DNA of 33,438 nucleotides from Candidatus Corynebacterium intestinavium (GCA_019120635.1 DWUR01000078.1:1-33438); one strand, 5' to 3'. Shown: positions 24,681 through 33,438, counted from the first letter of the stretch. Notes: generated by a model from the letters alone, not told the origin. Numbers and translations are program-made.

Positions 24681-25283
24681 TTATTTAGACTCGGTTTCTG
24701 CATCGGCGCTGAAGGAGCTGCCGGAGCCGGTGTCGTCGCGGTCGGCGGCGCTCGGGAAGGCCGCGGCACCGCTCGGCTTCGGGCCGAACTTCACGCCGCG
24801 CTCCTCCTGGGAGTCGTACCAATTCGCCAGGACCTCGTTCTGGATGGAGAACATCTGCTGCTCCTCCTCCGGGGTCACGTGGTCAAAGCCCAGCAGGTGC
24901 AGCACGCCGTGCACGGTCAGCAGGTCCAACTCGTGGGCCAGGGAGTGGCCGGCGCGCTCGGCCTGCCCCTTCGCGAAACTCGGGCAGAGCAGTATGTCGC
25001 CCAGCATCGCCGGTGAGGGCGGCGGGCCGTCCTTGCGGCCCCAGCCCGGAGTCAACTCATCCATCGGGAAGCTCATGACGTCCGTCGGACCCGGCAGGTT
25101 CAGCCAGCGCAGGTGGAGATCGGCAATGGTCTCCTCGTCCACGATGTGGATAGACAGCTCCGCGCTGGAGTGGACGTCCATGGTCCACAGCGTGTAGCGG
25201 GCGACGTCGATCAGCTCTTCCTCGTTGATCTCGCCCCAGCCGGATTCGTTAAAAACCTCGATGCTCACTAACGGGTTCTCCAT
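24681..25283 (-). CDS. ybeY: Endoribonuclease YbeY, rRNA maturation factor
   Basis: A metal-dependent endoribonuclease involved in 16S rRNA 3' processing and ribosome quality control. The metal triad His125, His129 and His135 sits in [12 protein letters not shown] with the family's +4/+6 spacing. The upstream block [12 protein letters not shown] is also typical. The catalytic domain ends near residue 155, and about 45 polar residues follow, ending in SADAETESK, an extension the E. coli protein lacks. It starts 2 bp after the phoH stop and abuts the CNNM gene. The phoH-ybeY-CBS order is widely conserved. Confidence 0.95.
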   Translation of the reverse strand: MENPLVSIEVFNESGWGEINEEELIDVARYTLWTMDVHSSAELSIHIVDEETIADLHLRWLNLPGPTDVMSFPMDELTPGWGRKDGPPPSPAMLGDILLCPSFAKGQAERAGHSLAHELDLLTVHGVLHLLGFDHVTPEEEQQMFSIQNEVLANWYDSQEERGVKFGPKPSGAAAFPSAADRDDTGSGSSFSADAETESK

Positions 25284-25285
25284 TC

Positions 25286-26320
25286 CTATTCTTCTTCACG
25301 GTCCAAGCGGGCGAGCTCCTCTTCGGCCTCGAAGCGCTCGTAGGCATCCACGATGCGGGTCACCAGGCGGTGCCGGACGACGTCGTTGCTGCTCAGCTCG
25401 GCGAAACGGATGCCGTCCACCCCATCCAGGATTTCCTGGCTGGCGGCCAGGCCGCTGCGCTGCTTCTTCGGCAGGTCCACCTGGGTCAGGTCGCCGGTGA
25501 TGACCATCTTCGACCCGAAGCCCAGGCGGGTGAGGAACATCTTCATCTGCGCGGGCGTGGTGTTTTGCGCCTCGTCCAGGATGACGAAGCTGTTGTTCAG
25601 CGTGCGGCCGCGCATATAGGCCAGCGGGGCGACCTCGATGACGCCGGATTCCATGAGCCGCGGGATGATCTCCGGATCCACCATCTCCCGCAGCGCGTCG
25701 TGCAGGGGGCGCAGGTAGGGGTCGATCTTGTCGCCCAGGGTCCCGGGCAGGAAGCCGAGGTTCTCCCCCGCCTCTACGGCCGGCCGGGTGAGGATGATCC
25801 GGGTGACCTCCTTGGCCTGCAGTGCTTGCACTGCCTTGGCCATCGCCAGGTAGGTCTTGCCCGTGCCCGCGGGGCCGAGTCCGAAGACGACCGAGTAGTT
25901 GTCGATCGCCGCGACGTACTCTTCCTGGCCGAGGGTCTTCGGCCGCACCGCTTTGCCGCGGTAGCTGACGATCGGAGCGGCCTTGTAGTTCAGCACCGCG
26001 CCCTGCTCGTCGAGCATTTCGATGATGCGGCGGGTGACGTCCGGGGTGACCGTCTGGCCGTGATCAGCGATGGCGGCCATTTCCATCAGGATCTTGCGGG
26101 TGCGGCTCACCTCGCTGGCCTCGCCGCGCAAGACCAGGTGGTTGCCGCGGGTCAGGATGTCTGCGTCGACGGTGTCTTCGACGATCCTGAGATTTTCATC
26201 TGCCGGACCGGAGATGACCAGCACGGCTTCTGGGGGAAGTTCAAGGGTGGAGCTGGTGACTCGCGGGCGTGGTGACTGCGCTGCGTGGGCTCCGTTGGTG
26301 CGGACAGTATGAGGAACCAT
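25286..26320 (-). CDS. phoH: PhoH-like ATPase
   Basis: A cytoplasmic P-loop ATPase of the PhoH family, linked to RNA metabolism by its constant association with ybeY. The N-terminal region (30-85) looks like a KH-like fold ([24 protein letters not shown]). Walker A is GPAGTGKT (149-156) and Walker B is [10 protein letters not shown] (about 244-253). [10 protein letters not shown] and [19 protein letters not shown] near the C-terminus are also family blocks. At 344 residues the length is usual. Its Shine-Dalgarno AGGA overlaps the last codons of rsmE, with only 7 bp between the genes. Confidence 0.95.
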   Translation of the reverse strand: MVPHTVRTNGAHAAQSPRPRVTSSTLELPPEAVLVISGPADENLRIVEDTVDADILTRGNHLVLRGEASEVSRTRKILMEMAAIADHGQTVTPDVTRRIIEMLDEQGAVLNYKAAPIVSYRGKAVRPKTLGQEEYVAAIDNYSVVFGLGPAGTGKTYLAMAKAVQALQAKEVTRIILTRPAVEAGENLGFLPGTLGDKIDPYLRPLHDALREMVDPEIIPRLMESGVIEVAPLAYMRGRTLNNSFVILDEAQNTTPAQMKMFLTRLGFGSKMVITGDLTQVDLPKKQRSGLAASQEILDGVDGIRFAELSSNDVVRHRLVTRIVDAYERFEAEEELARLDREEE

Positions 26321-26327
26321 ATGGGCT

Positions 26328-27083
26328 TTATCCTACCGCGCCCCAACGGTCCGTGAGGGCGCCAATCGCTCCCAACGCGACGGCGCCTGCGGTGGCGGTC
26401 CGCAGCACCTCGGGTCCGAGGACGACTGCTTGGCCGCCGAGTCCCTCGAGGGCCGTCAGCTCGTCCGGGGCGATGCCACCCTCCGGGCCGATGACCAGCA
26501 CAATTTCCTCTACCCCAGCCGCATTCTCGACGAAGGAGCGGAAGCTGCCGCGGGCGTCCTCGTGCAGCATCCCGAGGCGCGCGGTTGGTTCCGGCGCGGC
26601 GAGCCCCGGCACCAGCTCCGGCAGGTCGCTGAGATTGCGCAGCAGCCCAGTGATCTCAGGAAGGACGAGCCGGCGGGACTGCTTGGTGGCCGCAAAGGCG
26701 GTTTTCTCCCAGCGGGCCAGGGCCTTGTCTTCCTTCTTGTCCCAGCGGGCGATGCAACGGCTGGCAGCCCACGGGATGATGCGATCCGCCCCGGCCTGGA
26801 CCATCAGGTCCACCGCCAGCTCGGAGCGGTCGGACTTCGGTAGAGCCTGGACGATCGTCACCCGGGGCTTGGACTGCGGCAACTCCAGTAACTCGGAGAC
26901 CTGCACGCCAGCAGCCGAGAACGTGCCACGCACGGCGGTGGCGGCTCCGTCGCTCACGATGACCGCCTCCCCCTCTGCAATGCGCTTGACCTGGCTGTGC
27001 CGAGCCTCCGCGCCGGTGAGCTGGACGGAATCACCGACCGCGAGACCATCGGGCAGGGGCTGAATGAACACCGATTCTGTCAC
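26328..27083 (-). CDS. rsmE: 16S rRNA m3U1498 methyltransferase
   Basis: A SPOUT-class methyltransferase that methylates U1498 of 16S rRNA using S-adenosylmethionine. The N-terminal PUA-like region contains LTGAEARHSQVKR. The central part includes QALPKSDRSELAVDLMVQAG and ARWEKTAFAATKQSRR. The knotted SAM site reads VIGPEGGIAPDEL, followed by LGPEVLRTATAGAVALG. At 251 residues the length is usual. It lies between dnaJ and phoH, as in Mycobacterium (Rv2372c). It is part of the RNA-maturation block with phoH, ybeY and era. Confidence 0.95.
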   Translation of the reverse strand: MTESVFIQPLPDGLAVGDSVQLTGAEARHSQVKRIAEGEAVIVSDGAATAVRGTFSAAGVQVSELLELPQSKPRVTIVQALPKSDRSELAVDLMVQAGADRIIPWAASRCIARWDKKEDKALARWEKTAFAATKQSRRLVLPEITGLLRNLSDLPELVPGLAAPEPTARLGMLHEDARGSFRSFVENAAGVEEIVLVIGPEGGIAPDELTALEGLGGQAVVLGPEVLRTATAGAVALGAIGALTDRWGAVG

Positions 27084-27116
27084 TAGTTTCTTCCGCTTCT
27101 TCCGCTGGTGGCTCGG

Positions 27117-27147
27117 CTAGCTGAGCGCCGCACGGGCGCTTGGCTAG
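27117..27147. repeat. Interrupted hairpin between dnaJ and rsmE
   Basis: AGCGCC (27124-27129) pairs with GGCGCT (27135-27140) around a 5-nt loop. The outer arms CTAGC (27117-27121) and GCTAG (27143-27147) extend it across a small internal loop. There is no T run, so it is more likely an RNA structure or weak attenuator than a terminator. Confidence 0.4.
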
Positions 27148-27176
27148 GCCGGCCTTATCGGCCTCCCTGCGCCTTC

Positions 27177-28319
27177 TTAGGCACGAGAGAAGTGCTTGCG
27201 CAGCCGGGAGAACAGGCCGCTGTGCTGGCCACCCTTCATGTTCACTGCCACGTCCTCCTTGGAGTGGTCGCGCAGCTGCTCCAGCAGCTCGCGCTGCTTG
27301 TGGCTCAGGTTGGTCGGCACGACGACGTCCACGTGGACGATCAGGTTGCCGTGGCCCTCGCGGCGCAGGTGCGGCATGCCCTGGCCGGGCAGGCGGATCT
27401 GCTCGTCGGGCTGGGTGCCGGCCGGGATCTCCACCGACTCACTGCTGCCATCCAGTAGCTCCAGCGAGGCCTTCGTGCCCAGGGCGGCGTCCACCGCCGG
27501 CACGGAGATGGTGACGTGCAGGTTATCGCCCTCACGGATGAACATCGGGTGATCCTCGGCCTGGACCTCAATGTAGAGGTCACCGGCCGGCCCACCGCCC
27601 GGGCCGACCTCGCCCTCACCCGCCATGCGGATGCGCATACCGTCGGAAATACCGGCCGGGATGTTCACCGCGATGTCCCGGCGGGCGCGCACCCGGCCAT
27701 CGCCCTGGCAGTTCTCGCACGGATCCTCAATGATCTCGCCGGTGCCTCCGCAGCGGTGACACGGGCGGGCGACCTGCACGCGGCCCAGGATGGAGTTCTG
27801 AACCTCCATGACCTGGCCCTGCCCGTGACAGGTGGGGCAGCCCACCGGCTCGGACTTGGACTGCGACCCCGTCCCCTCGCAGGGCTCGCACAGCACGGCG
27901 GTGTCCACGGTGACCTCGTGCTTGATGCCGGAGTAGATCTCCTCCAGGCTCAGCGAGATGCGCAGCAGCGCATCGTTGCCACGGCGCACGCGGGAGACGC
28001 GCTGGCCTGCTCCCCCGCCGCCACCGCCGAAGAAGGCGTCGAAGATATCGCCCAGCCCGCCGGTGCCGAATCCACCGCCGCCACCCGGCTGGCCGAAGCC
28101 CTGCTCCTCTGGGTCCCCGCCGGCGTCCACGATCTGGCGCTTCTGCGGGTCAAGGAGAACCTCCTGGGCGAGCGTCGCCTCCCGGAACTTCTCCGCCGCG
28201 TCCTCGGACGGGTTGACGTCCGGGTGGTACTTGCGGGCGACCTTGCGATAAGCCTTCTTGATCTCCGCATCGGTGGCGTTTCGTTCCACGCCAAGAATGC
28301 CGTAATAGTCACGGGCCAC
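27177..28319 (-). CDS. dnaJ: Co-chaperone DnaJ (DnaJ2 type)
   Basis: A DnaK co-chaperone. The J domain carries the essential HPD (32-34). A Gly/Phe-rich linker (about 72-108) follows. Four CxxCxGxG zinc repeats begin at Cys144, Cys161, Cys187 and Cys201, and then come the substrate-binding beta domains. At 380 residues it is a full-length type I DnaJ. Its place directly after hrcA with a 46-bp gap identifies it as DnaJ2 of Actinobacteria; the dnaK-grpE-dnaJ1-hspR operon is elsewhere. The G/F linker includes a run of glycines (GGGGGGAG). Confidence 0.95.
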   Translation of the reverse strand: MARDYYGILGVERNATDAEIKKAYRKVARKYHPDVNPSEDAAEKFREATLAQEVLLDPQKRQIVDAGGDPEEQGFGQPGGGGGFGTGGLGDIFDAFFGGGGGGAGQRVSRVRRGNDALLRISLSLEEIYSGIKHEVTVDTAVLCEPCEGTGSQSKSEPVGCPTCHGQGQVMEVQNSILGRVQVARPCHRCGGTGEIIEDPCENCQGDGRVRARRDIAVNIPAGISDGMRIRMAGEGEVGPGGGPAGDLYIEVQAEDHPMFIREGDNLHVTISVPAVDAALGTKASLELLDGSSESVEIPAGTQPDEQIRLPGQGMPHLRREGHGNLIVHVDVVVPTNLSHKQRELLEQLRDHSKEDVAVNMKGGQHSGLFSRLRKHFSRA

Positions 28320-28365
28320 GGTGAGTTTTATCCCCTTTGCTCGCTATCGAAACCAAACTTGCAGT

Positions 28366-29418
28366 CTACTCCCCGGCCAGAATCCGGGATACATAATGCG
28401 CTACTGCGGTCACCTTAGACATCGTGCCGGGGTAGTCCAAGTGAGTCGGACCCAGCACACCGAGCCCGCCCATGACCGCGTTTTCCGCGCCGTAGCCGGT
28501 GGAGATCACCGAGGCGCTGCGCAGCTCCTCGTCCTCGTTTTCCTCGCCGATGCTGACCTGGATTCCCATGTCTCGAACCCCGGAGAGGAGTTTGAGGACG
28601 ACGACCTGTTCTTCCAACGCTTCGAGCACCGGGGTTAATTCCCCCATCCGGGCGATATTCGGGGTACCAGCGAGGATGAGCCGGTCGTTGGGACGCTCCA
28701 CCATGGTCTCCATCAGCACGGTGGCCACCGCGATCAGCGCAGGGCGCAGCTCCGCGGGCACTGTCTTGGACCTGGCATCCTGGGCCAGGGAGGCGATCTT
28801 CGCGCAGGCTTCTTCCAGGGTGAGTCCGACGACGCTGTGGTTGACCAGGTCGCGGACGCGCGGCAGGTCAGACTCGGCGAGCGGTTCGGCGAGGTCGACG
28901 TTGCGCTGGTCGACCCGCCCGGTGTCCGTGATGAGGACGACGAGCAGGCGGTGGGTGGTCAGGTGCACGAGTTCGCAATGCTTCACCCGGCCGATACGCA
29001 TGTCCGGCAGCTGGACGACCGCCACCTGGCGGGTCAGCTGGGCCAGCAACTGCACGCTGCGGCGCAGGACGTCCTCCAGATCCACCCCGTGCTCCAGGAA
29101 GTCCAGAATGGCCCGCCGCTCCGGCATGCTCATCGGCTTGACCGCATGGATGCCGTCGACGAAGTGGCGGTACCCCTTCGCAGTGGGGATGCGGCCGGAG
29201 CTGGTGTGCTGCTGGGTGATGTAGCCCCCCTTCTCGAGGGCGGCCATGTCGTTGCGGATCGTCGCGGAGGACACCCCCAGCTCGTGCCGGTCGAGGAGCA
29301 TCTTGGAACCCACCGGCTCCTGCAGGGAGATGTAGTCCGACACGATGGCGCGCAGCACCTCGCTGCGGCGTTGCTGGGTCGACAGCGACGCGCGGTTCTT
29401 CGGCACGCGATTAGTCAC
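28366..29418 (-). CDS. hrcA: Heat-inducible transcription repressor HrcA
   Basis: Represses class I heat-shock genes such as groESL by binding CIRCE elements, and needs GroEL for activity. The N-terminal winged helix contains [23 protein letters not shown] and [35 protein letters not shown] follows. A GAF-like and dimer domain with [19 protein letters not shown] completes the family pattern. At 350 residues the length is usual. The start is GTG at 29416-29418 with a weak Shine-Dalgarno. No CIRCE inverted repeat is seen in the 69 bp upstream, so hrcA does not appear to autoregulate through CIRCE here. Confidence 0.95.
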   Translation of the reverse strand: MTNRVPKNRASLSTQQRRSEVLRAIVSDYISLQEPVGSKMLLDRHELGVSSATIRNDMAALEKGGYITQQHTSSGRIPTAKGYRHFVDGIHAVKPMSMPERRAILDFLEHGVDLEDVLRRSVQLLAQLTRQVAVVQLPDMRIGRVKHCELVHLTTHRLLVVLITDTGRVDQRNVDLAEPLAESDLPRVRDLVNHSVVGLTLEEACAKIASLAQDARSKTVPAELRPALIAVATVLMETMVERPNDRLILAGTPNIARMGELTPVLEALEEQVVVLKLLSGVRDMGIQVSIGEENEDEELRSASVISTGYGAENAVMGGLGVLGPTHLDYPGTMSKVTAVAHYVSRILAGE

Positions 29419-29487
29419 GGAAAATGCTCACCACCATCTGTTCTGCTTCTCCCCCAGCCTAGGCGAAAGGCCCGGCTCACTCCATGA

Positions 29488-30753
29488 TCACTCCATGGCG
29501 AGCAGCAGATCGGTGACGATGCCGTCCACCAGGTAGCGACCTTGCTCCGTGACGCGCAGTAGCTGTGCGTGCGCATCGACCTCGAGCAGACCCAGGCGCT
29601 GGTAGCGCTCGATTTCTGCCTCGGCTCCCGCCAGCCCCGCGAGCGCCACGCCCTCTCGCAGGCGCAGCCCCAGCATCAGGTGCTCGGTGGCCAGGTCCGC
29701 GCGGCTCAGCGGTTCGAAGGTCACTGCCGGCAGGCTGTGGCGCTGAATCAGTGCTTCCCAGTAGCGGGCGGGGTACTTGGCGTTGACCAGGCGGGTGATG
29801 CCAGAGAAGTCTTCCGCGCCAACGCGCTCCGCGGCCTCGGCCGACAGGTACTGCGCCGCCGCGCCTTCCTGCAGTCGCACGCAGCCGTGGGCTCCCGGGC
29901 CCGCACCCCACCACTGGCCATCCCGCCAGTAAATGAGGTTGTGCTCGCACTCCCCGCCCGGCTTTGCCCAGTTGGAAACCTCGTACCACTGGAAACCCGC
30001 TCCGACGAGGCGCTCGTCGATCATGCGGTAGCGGTCGGCGTAGACGTCCTCGTCCGGGGCGGGCAGCTCCCCGCGGCGGACCTTGCGGGCCATCGCGGTG
30101 CCGTCCTCGACGATGAGGGAGTAGGCAGAAACGTGGTCCACGTCCGCCTCGATGACAGCGTCCAAGCTGCGGGCCAGGTCCTCGTCGCGCTCGGTGGGCG
30201 TGCCGTAGATCAGATCCAGGTTCACGTGCTCGAAGCCCGCGGCCTTGGCCTCTGCCACCGCCTGCTCCGGGCGGCCGGGCGTGTGCTGGCGCTCCAGGAC
30301 CTTCAGCACATGCCCCGCCGCCGACTGCATGCCCAGGGAGATCCGGTTGAAGCCGGCCGCGCGGAGTTGGGAGAAGAATTCCGGGCTGGTGGACTCCGGG
30401 TTGGCCTCCGTGGTGACCTCCGCGCCCGGAGCCAGGCCAACGGTGCGGCGCACCGCATTGAGGGCGCGCACCAACCCCTCGGCCCCCAGCATGGAGGGAG
30501 TGCCGCCGCCGAAGAAGACGGTGCTCACCCCGGGGTCGGACTCCCCTTCGTAGAGTCCCCGCCGGTCCCAGGTGGCTGCGGCCAGCTCGAGTTCGATCTC
30601 CAGCGCGTCGAGGTAACCGGCCGGGGTGCGCCCCTGGGCGGAACCCATGCTGGCTGGATCGGCGGCCAGCTCCGCGGGGGTATAGGTGTTGAAGTCGCAA
30701 TAGCCGCAGCGCGAGGCGCAGAACGGCACGTGGATATACAGCCCGCTGGTCAT
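29488..30753 (-). CDS. hemW: HemW-like radical SAM protein (heme chaperone)
   Basis: A radical SAM protein with the 4Fe-4S motif CASRCGYCDF (Cys12, Cys16, Cys19). It starts at residue 1 with LYIHVPFC, as in HemW, and lacks the longer N-terminal region of true coproporphyrinogen dehydrogenase HemN. FGGGTPSML and TTEANPES are SAM-binding blocks. EHNLIYWRDGQWWGAGPGAH is the HemW signature region. HemW proteins bind heme and deliver it to target proteins. Many databases still label them HemN-like. At 421 residues the length is usual. It follows the coiled-coil gene with 6 bp between them and precedes hrcA by 69 bp. Confidence 0.9.
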   Translation of the reverse strand: MTSGLYIHVPFCASRCGYCDFNTYTPAELAADPASMGSAQGRTPAGYLDALEIELELAAATWDRRGLYEGESDPGVSTVFFGGGTPSMLGAEGLVRALNAVRRTVGLAPGAEVTTEANPESTSPEFFSQLRAAGFNRISLGMQSAAGHVLKVLERQHTPGRPEQAVAEAKAAGFEHVNLDLIYGTPTERDEDLARSLDAVIEADVDHVSAYSLIVEDGTAMARKVRRGELPAPDEDVYADRYRMIDERLVGAGFQWYEVSNWAKPGGECEHNLIYWRDGQWWGAGPGAHGCVRLQEGAAAQYLSAEAAERVGAEDFSGITRLVNAKYPARYWEALIQRHSLPAVTFEPLSRADLATEHLMLGLRLREGVALAGLAGAEAEIERYQRLGLLEVDAHAQLLRVTEQGRYLVDGIVTDLLLAME

Positions 30754-30759
30754 GCCCAG

Positions 30760-31467
30760 CTACACTACCCGGCCGCGCCGCTTCGCCAATTTTGCGATGA
30801 GCTGCTCGATACGAGCCCGCTCGGCAAGGAACTGCGGTGGGGCCTCCCCACGCATGGCTTGTGCCACGGCGGGCTGCTTGGCCACGCCCTCCTGCCAATG
30901 CGCCACGATCTCTCGAGTGCGCTTCTCCGCCTCATTGAAGACCTGCGGTAGCAGCACGGCTTGCGCATTGATGGCCAGGTCAGTCTGCTGGACGACCCAC
31001 TCGGCGAGCTCCTCCAGCTCCCCGATGAGCTCCTCGTTGCGCTCACGCAGCCACAGCCGCCAGCCGACGGTCGTCGCCATCTGCGGCTGGGCTCCGTCGT
31101 CCGCGTCGTGAGTTGAGGACGTTTCCCCATTCTGAGCGCCGTTCCCCTGGGACGGCGGTGTGGGCGCACCCTTGCGCAGGAAGGACAGGGTGCGCCCGGG
31201 GTGCTGGAAGGTATTGGACATCTCGCCGCTGCGCACGCCGGAGACGAAGGCCTGACGCAGGCCGTTGAGCTCCGCGAGCCCAGGGCGGACCTCCTTGCGC
31301 CCCTGGCGGACGACGGAGGTGAATTCGAGCAGGCAGTCCTCGACCAGCTCGCCGTCCCAGTCCGCGATGGACTGGGAAATGTGCTCGATGTGCTCGGCGA
31401 TTTCGTCGCCGATGTCGTAGATGTTCTGGGTGAGGTCGCGCACACGCAGCGACGCATCGTAGTGCAC
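30760..31467 (-). CDS. Uncharacterised helical protein upstream of hemW
   Basis: A 235-residue soluble protein I do not recognise. Residues 1-75 and 135-230 are rich in charged, likely coiled-coil helices (for example IYDIGDEIAEHIEHISQS and RNEELIGELEELAEWVVQQ). They are joined by a disordered Gly/Ser/Asp-rich linker (about 100-130). There is no signal peptide, transmembrane segment or metal motif. The start is GTG at 31465-31467 with GGGAGG 4 nt upstream, a good ribosome site. The stop lies 6 bp before hemW, so the two genes are likely co-transcribed. Function unknown. Confidence 0.75.
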   Translation of the reverse strand: MHYDASLRVRDLTQNIYDIGDEIAEHIEHISQSIADWDGELVEDCLLEFTSVVRQGRKEVRPGLAELNGLRQAFVSGVRSGEMSNTFQHPGRTLSFLRKGAPTPPSQGNGAQNGETSSTHDADDGAQPQMATTVGWRLWLRERNEELIGELEELAEWVVQQTDLAINAQAVLLPQVFNEAEKRTREIVAHWQEGVAKQPAVAQAMRGEAPPQFLAERARIEQLIAKLAKRRGRVV

Positions 31468-31552
31468 GTGACCTCCCTTTTCGCTTCATCCACGACATCC
31501 GGCACTTCGCCTTCAAACTTGCGGTTCCCTGTAGGGCGGCGCATAAAAGGCT

Positions 31553-31587
31553 GTACCCGCATCACATTATGTGAGTGATGCGGGTAC
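31553..31587 (-). terminator. Long inverted repeat, probable fadD terminator
   Basis: A perfect 13-bp arm pair, GTACCCGCATCAC (31553-31565) and GTGATGCGGGTAC (31575-31587), around a 9-nt loop. On the minus strand it is followed by AGCCTTTTA, so it can end the fadD transcript. The centre itself contains a second palindrome, TCACATTATGTGA, so an operator role is possible too. Confidence 0.6.
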
Positions 31588-31634
31588 GTCCGGGAGGCTT
31601 GGCCGTGTCCGGAGATTTATGTGAGCTTTCGGCT

Positions 31635-31672
31635 CCCGGCGCCACCCCGTGGGGTGGTGTTTGGGGGCCGGG
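31635..31672. repeat. Nested stem-loop just after fadD
   Basis: An inner stem CCACCCC/GGGGTGG (31642-31648 with 31651-31657) sits within an outer pair CCCGGC/GCCGGG (31635-31640 with 31667-31672). It begins 3 bp past the fadD stop codon. There is no clear T tract. It may stabilise the mRNA 3' end or pause polymerase before the repeat at 31553. Confidence 0.45.
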
Positions 31673-31675
31673 CAG

Positions 31676-33438
31676 CTACTTCTCGGAGTAGATCCAGGCG
31701 ATGTCGTCGGCGAAGTTCTTCTCCACCATGAAGCGCTTGAGCTTCATCGACGGGGTCACCTCGCCGCGATCCTCCTCGAAGTCGCGGTGAACGATGCGGA
31801 ACTTCTTGATGCCCTCGGCGTGGGAGACCGACTGGTTGGCCTCGTTGATCGCGTCCTGAATCTCGCCGCGCAGGTTCGGGTTCTTCGCCAGCTCGCGGAT
31901 CGAGGTATTGGCGGAGATGCCGTTGCGGGCCTTCCAGCTCTCCACCGCGTCCTCATCGAGGGAGATCAGGGCGCCGATGAACTTCTGGTCATCGCCCACG
32001 ACCATGGCCTGGGAGATCAGCGGGGCGGAGCGCAGGATGTCTTCCAGCGGCCCCGGGGAGACGTTCTTACCGCCCGCGGTGACGAGGATTTCCTTCTTGC
32101 GGCCCGTGATGCGCAGGTGGCCGGTCGGCAACAGGGCACCCAGGTCGCCGGTGGCGTAGAAGCCGTCCTCGTCGAAGGCCTCCTTGGTGGCCTCCTCGTT
32201 GTTCCAGTAGCCGCCGAAAATGACGTCGCCCTTGAGCAGGATCTCGCCGTCGTCGGCGATGCGGACGGTGTTGCCGCCGACAGGTCGGCCCACGGTGCCG
32301 ATGATGTTATCCGGCTCGAAGTTCACGGTGATGGCGGCGGTGGACTCGGTCAGCCCGTAGCCCTCGTAAATGTACACGCCGACGCCGCGGAAAAAGTGCA
32401 TGAGCTCCGCGTTGAGCGCCGAGCCACCCGAGATGGCGTACTCCAGCTCCCCGCCCGTGGCCTCGCGGACCTTGGAGTAGACCAGCTTGTCGAAGATGGC
32501 GTGGCTGGCCTTCAGGGCGAGGCTCGGGCCCTGTGGGGTGTCCAGCGCCTTGGAGTACTCCACGGCGATCTTCTCGGCGCGCTCGAAGAGCTTCTCGCCG
32601 ATCTTGGAGCCATCGGCGGCCTTAGCGCGCACGCCCGCGTGAACCTTCTCGAAAACGCGCGGCACGCCCAGGATCAAGTTCGGGTTGGAGCGCTGGAACT
32701 CGGTGACCAGGGTGCCGAAATCCGACCAGTGGGTCTGGGTGCAGCCGGTGATGAGCAGCAGGTAGGACACAGCGCGGGAGAGCACGTGGGCCAGCGGGAG
32801 GAAAGTCACCGCGCTCTTGCCCGGCATGCCCAGACGGCCGATCGGGTGCGTCGCCAAGCCGCGGGCCTCGCTGAGCCAGTTGGAGTGCAGCACCATGCAG
32901 CCCTTCGGGCGGCCGGTGGTGCCGGAGGTGTAGACGATGGAGCAGACATCGCTGGTCCGCACGTCGGCGATGCGGGCCTCGACCTCATCCTGGGAGATCT
33001 TCTTATCGCGGCCGTCGTTGATGAGGATGTCGACGGCGCCGCGGTTGATGCCCAGCACACGGGTCAGCGGCTCCTTCTCGGTGGGGGCGCCGTCCTCAGG
33101 GATGAAGTTCTCGAGGCGCTCGCAGTGCTCCTGGGTCTCACCGACGGCAAAGCTGGCGCCGGAGTCCTGCACGATCCAAGCGCACTGGGAGGTCGAGGAG
33201 GAAGGGTAAATCGGCACGGAGATCGCGCCGGCCGCCTGGATCGCCAGGTCGAGCAGCGACCACTCGTAGCGGGTTTCCGACATGATGACGATGCGATCCT
33301 TGGCCTTCACCCCATTGGCGATGAGGCCGCGGGCGACGGCGTAGACCTCGTCGAGGAACTGGGTGGTGGTGACATCCTCCCAGTCGAAGTTCTTCGGACG
33401 ACTGAAGGAGACCACGCTCGGGTGATCTTTCTGCAGGT
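31676..33438 (-). CDS. fadD15: Long-chain acyl-CoA synthetase (FadD15 type), 5' end outside window
   Basis: An adenylate-forming enzyme that activates long-chain fatty acids to acyl-CoA via acyl-AMP. The P-loop-like motif YTSGTTGRPKG, the LPLAHVLSRAVSY block, YEGYGLTESTA, the GDLGALLPTGHLRITGRKKE hinge and the C-terminal EVTPSMKLKRF with the catalytic Lys are present. Similarity over the whole length to M. tuberculosis FadD15 (Rv2187) is clear. The frame stays open to the right edge (LQKDHPSVVSFSRP), so the start lies beyond it, probably about 20-40 codons upstream. The GTG inside this stretch is not convincing as a start. Corynebacteria use such enzymes for exogenous fatty acids and for mycolate and phospholipid supply. 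Confidence 0.93.
   Translation of the reverse strand, partial: LQKDHPSVVSFSRPKNFDWEDVTTTQFLDEVYAVARGLIANGVKAKDRIVIMSETRYEWSLLDLAIQAAGAISVPIYPSSSTSQCAWIVQDSGASFAVGETQEHCERLENFIPEDGAPTEKEPLTRVLGINRGAVDILINDGRDKKISQDEVEARIADVRTSDVCSIVYTSGTTGRPKGCMVLHSNWLSEARGLATHPIGRLGMPGKSAVTFLPLAHVLSRAVSYLLLITGCTQTHWSDFGTLVTEFQRSNPNLILGVPRVFEKVHAGVRAKAADGSKIGEKLFERAEKIAVEYSKALDTPQGPSLALKASHAIFDKLVYSKVREATGGELEYAISGGSALNAELMHFFRGVGVYIYEGYGLTESTAAITVNFEPDNIIGTVGRPVGGNTVRIADDGEILLKGDVIFGGYWNNEEATKEAFDEDGFYATGDLGALLPTGHLRITGRKKEILVTAGGKNVSPGPLEDILRSAPLISQAMVVGDDQKFIGALISLDEDAVESWKARNGISANTSIRELAKNPNLRGEIQDAINEANQSVSHAEGIKKFRIVHRDFEEDRGEVTPSMKLKRFMVEKNFADDIAWIYSEK

Noticed and set aside
29419..29487. CIRCE element upstream of hrcA
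   Set aside because: No TTAGCACTC-N9-GAGTGCTAA or close match is present in this gap.
29569..30951. Long plus- and minus-strand frames overlapping hemW
   Set aside because: hemW contains the radical SAM motif in its frame; the others are shadows with no family similarity.
1..33438. CRISPR array, prophage, insertion sequence or toxin-antitoxin module
   Set aside because: No regularly spaced repeats, integrase, transposase, phage structural or antitoxin-like genes are visible. The gene order is conserved core chromosome.

Overview
The window is a GC-rich actinobacterial chromosome segment, almost certainly Corynebacterium. Three things support this: a mycothiol-dependent aldehyde dehydrogenase gene (mycothiol is restricted to Actinobacteria), a ChoD-type flavoprotein close to the mycobacterial one, and a gene order (hrcA, dnaJ2, rsmE, phoH, ybeY, CBS protein, era, recO, uppS, zur, glyS, dgt, dnaG) that matches from memory the Rv2374c-Rv2343c stretch of M. 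tuberculosis and its corynebacterial equivalent. The species cannot be fixed from the sequence alone.

Layout. 1-1881: a BCCT-family osmolyte transporter broken by five single-base indels, all in homopolymer runs. 1900-2490: a small tRNA cluster, with two identical tRNA-Asn genes, each with its own promoter and terminator, and a CAT-anticodon tRNA. 2516-5363: a copper-resistance operon (copA-csoR) whose promoter spacer is filled by a 17-bp CsoR-type palindrome. 5486-7339: the mycothiol-dependent formaldehyde/S-nitrosomycothiol enzyme and its metallo-beta-lactamase-fold partner. 7638-13804: a small membrane protein, primase (dnaG, with a degenerate zinc ribbon), a ChoD-like GMC oxidoreductase, an exported guanyl-specific ribonuclease and a dGTPase-like protein. 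13901-17452: a membrane-anchored single-domain glutamate synthase-like protein, then glyS coupled to a small membrane protein. 17672-19287: zur, converging on a ferritin-like/VIT1 iron-manganese transporter fusion.

19367-31467 is a nearly unbroken minus-strand run: an uncharacterised coiled-coil gene, hemW, hrcA, dnaJ, rsmE, phoH, ybeY, a CNNM/CorC transporter-like protein, era, two DUF4282 membrane proteins, recO and uppS. Many genes overlap or lie within 10 bp, so large parts are probably co-transcribed. The themes are protein quality control (HrcA/DnaJ), ribosome biogenesis (RsmE, YbeY, Era, PhoH), DNA repair (RecO) and polyprenyl lipid-carrier synthesis (UppS). 31676 to the right edge: a FadD15-type long-chain acyl-CoA synthetase whose 5' end lies outside the window.

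Most of the window is conserved core chromosome. I see no prophage, CRISPR array, insertion sequence or new multi-gene defence system. The points worth a second look are the primase without zinc ligands, the cysteine cluster in the ChoD-like enzyme, the exported RNase without a visible inhibitor, the Zur locus lacking its usual ArsR partner, the copA promoter architecture, and several precise inverted repeats in intergenic DNA.
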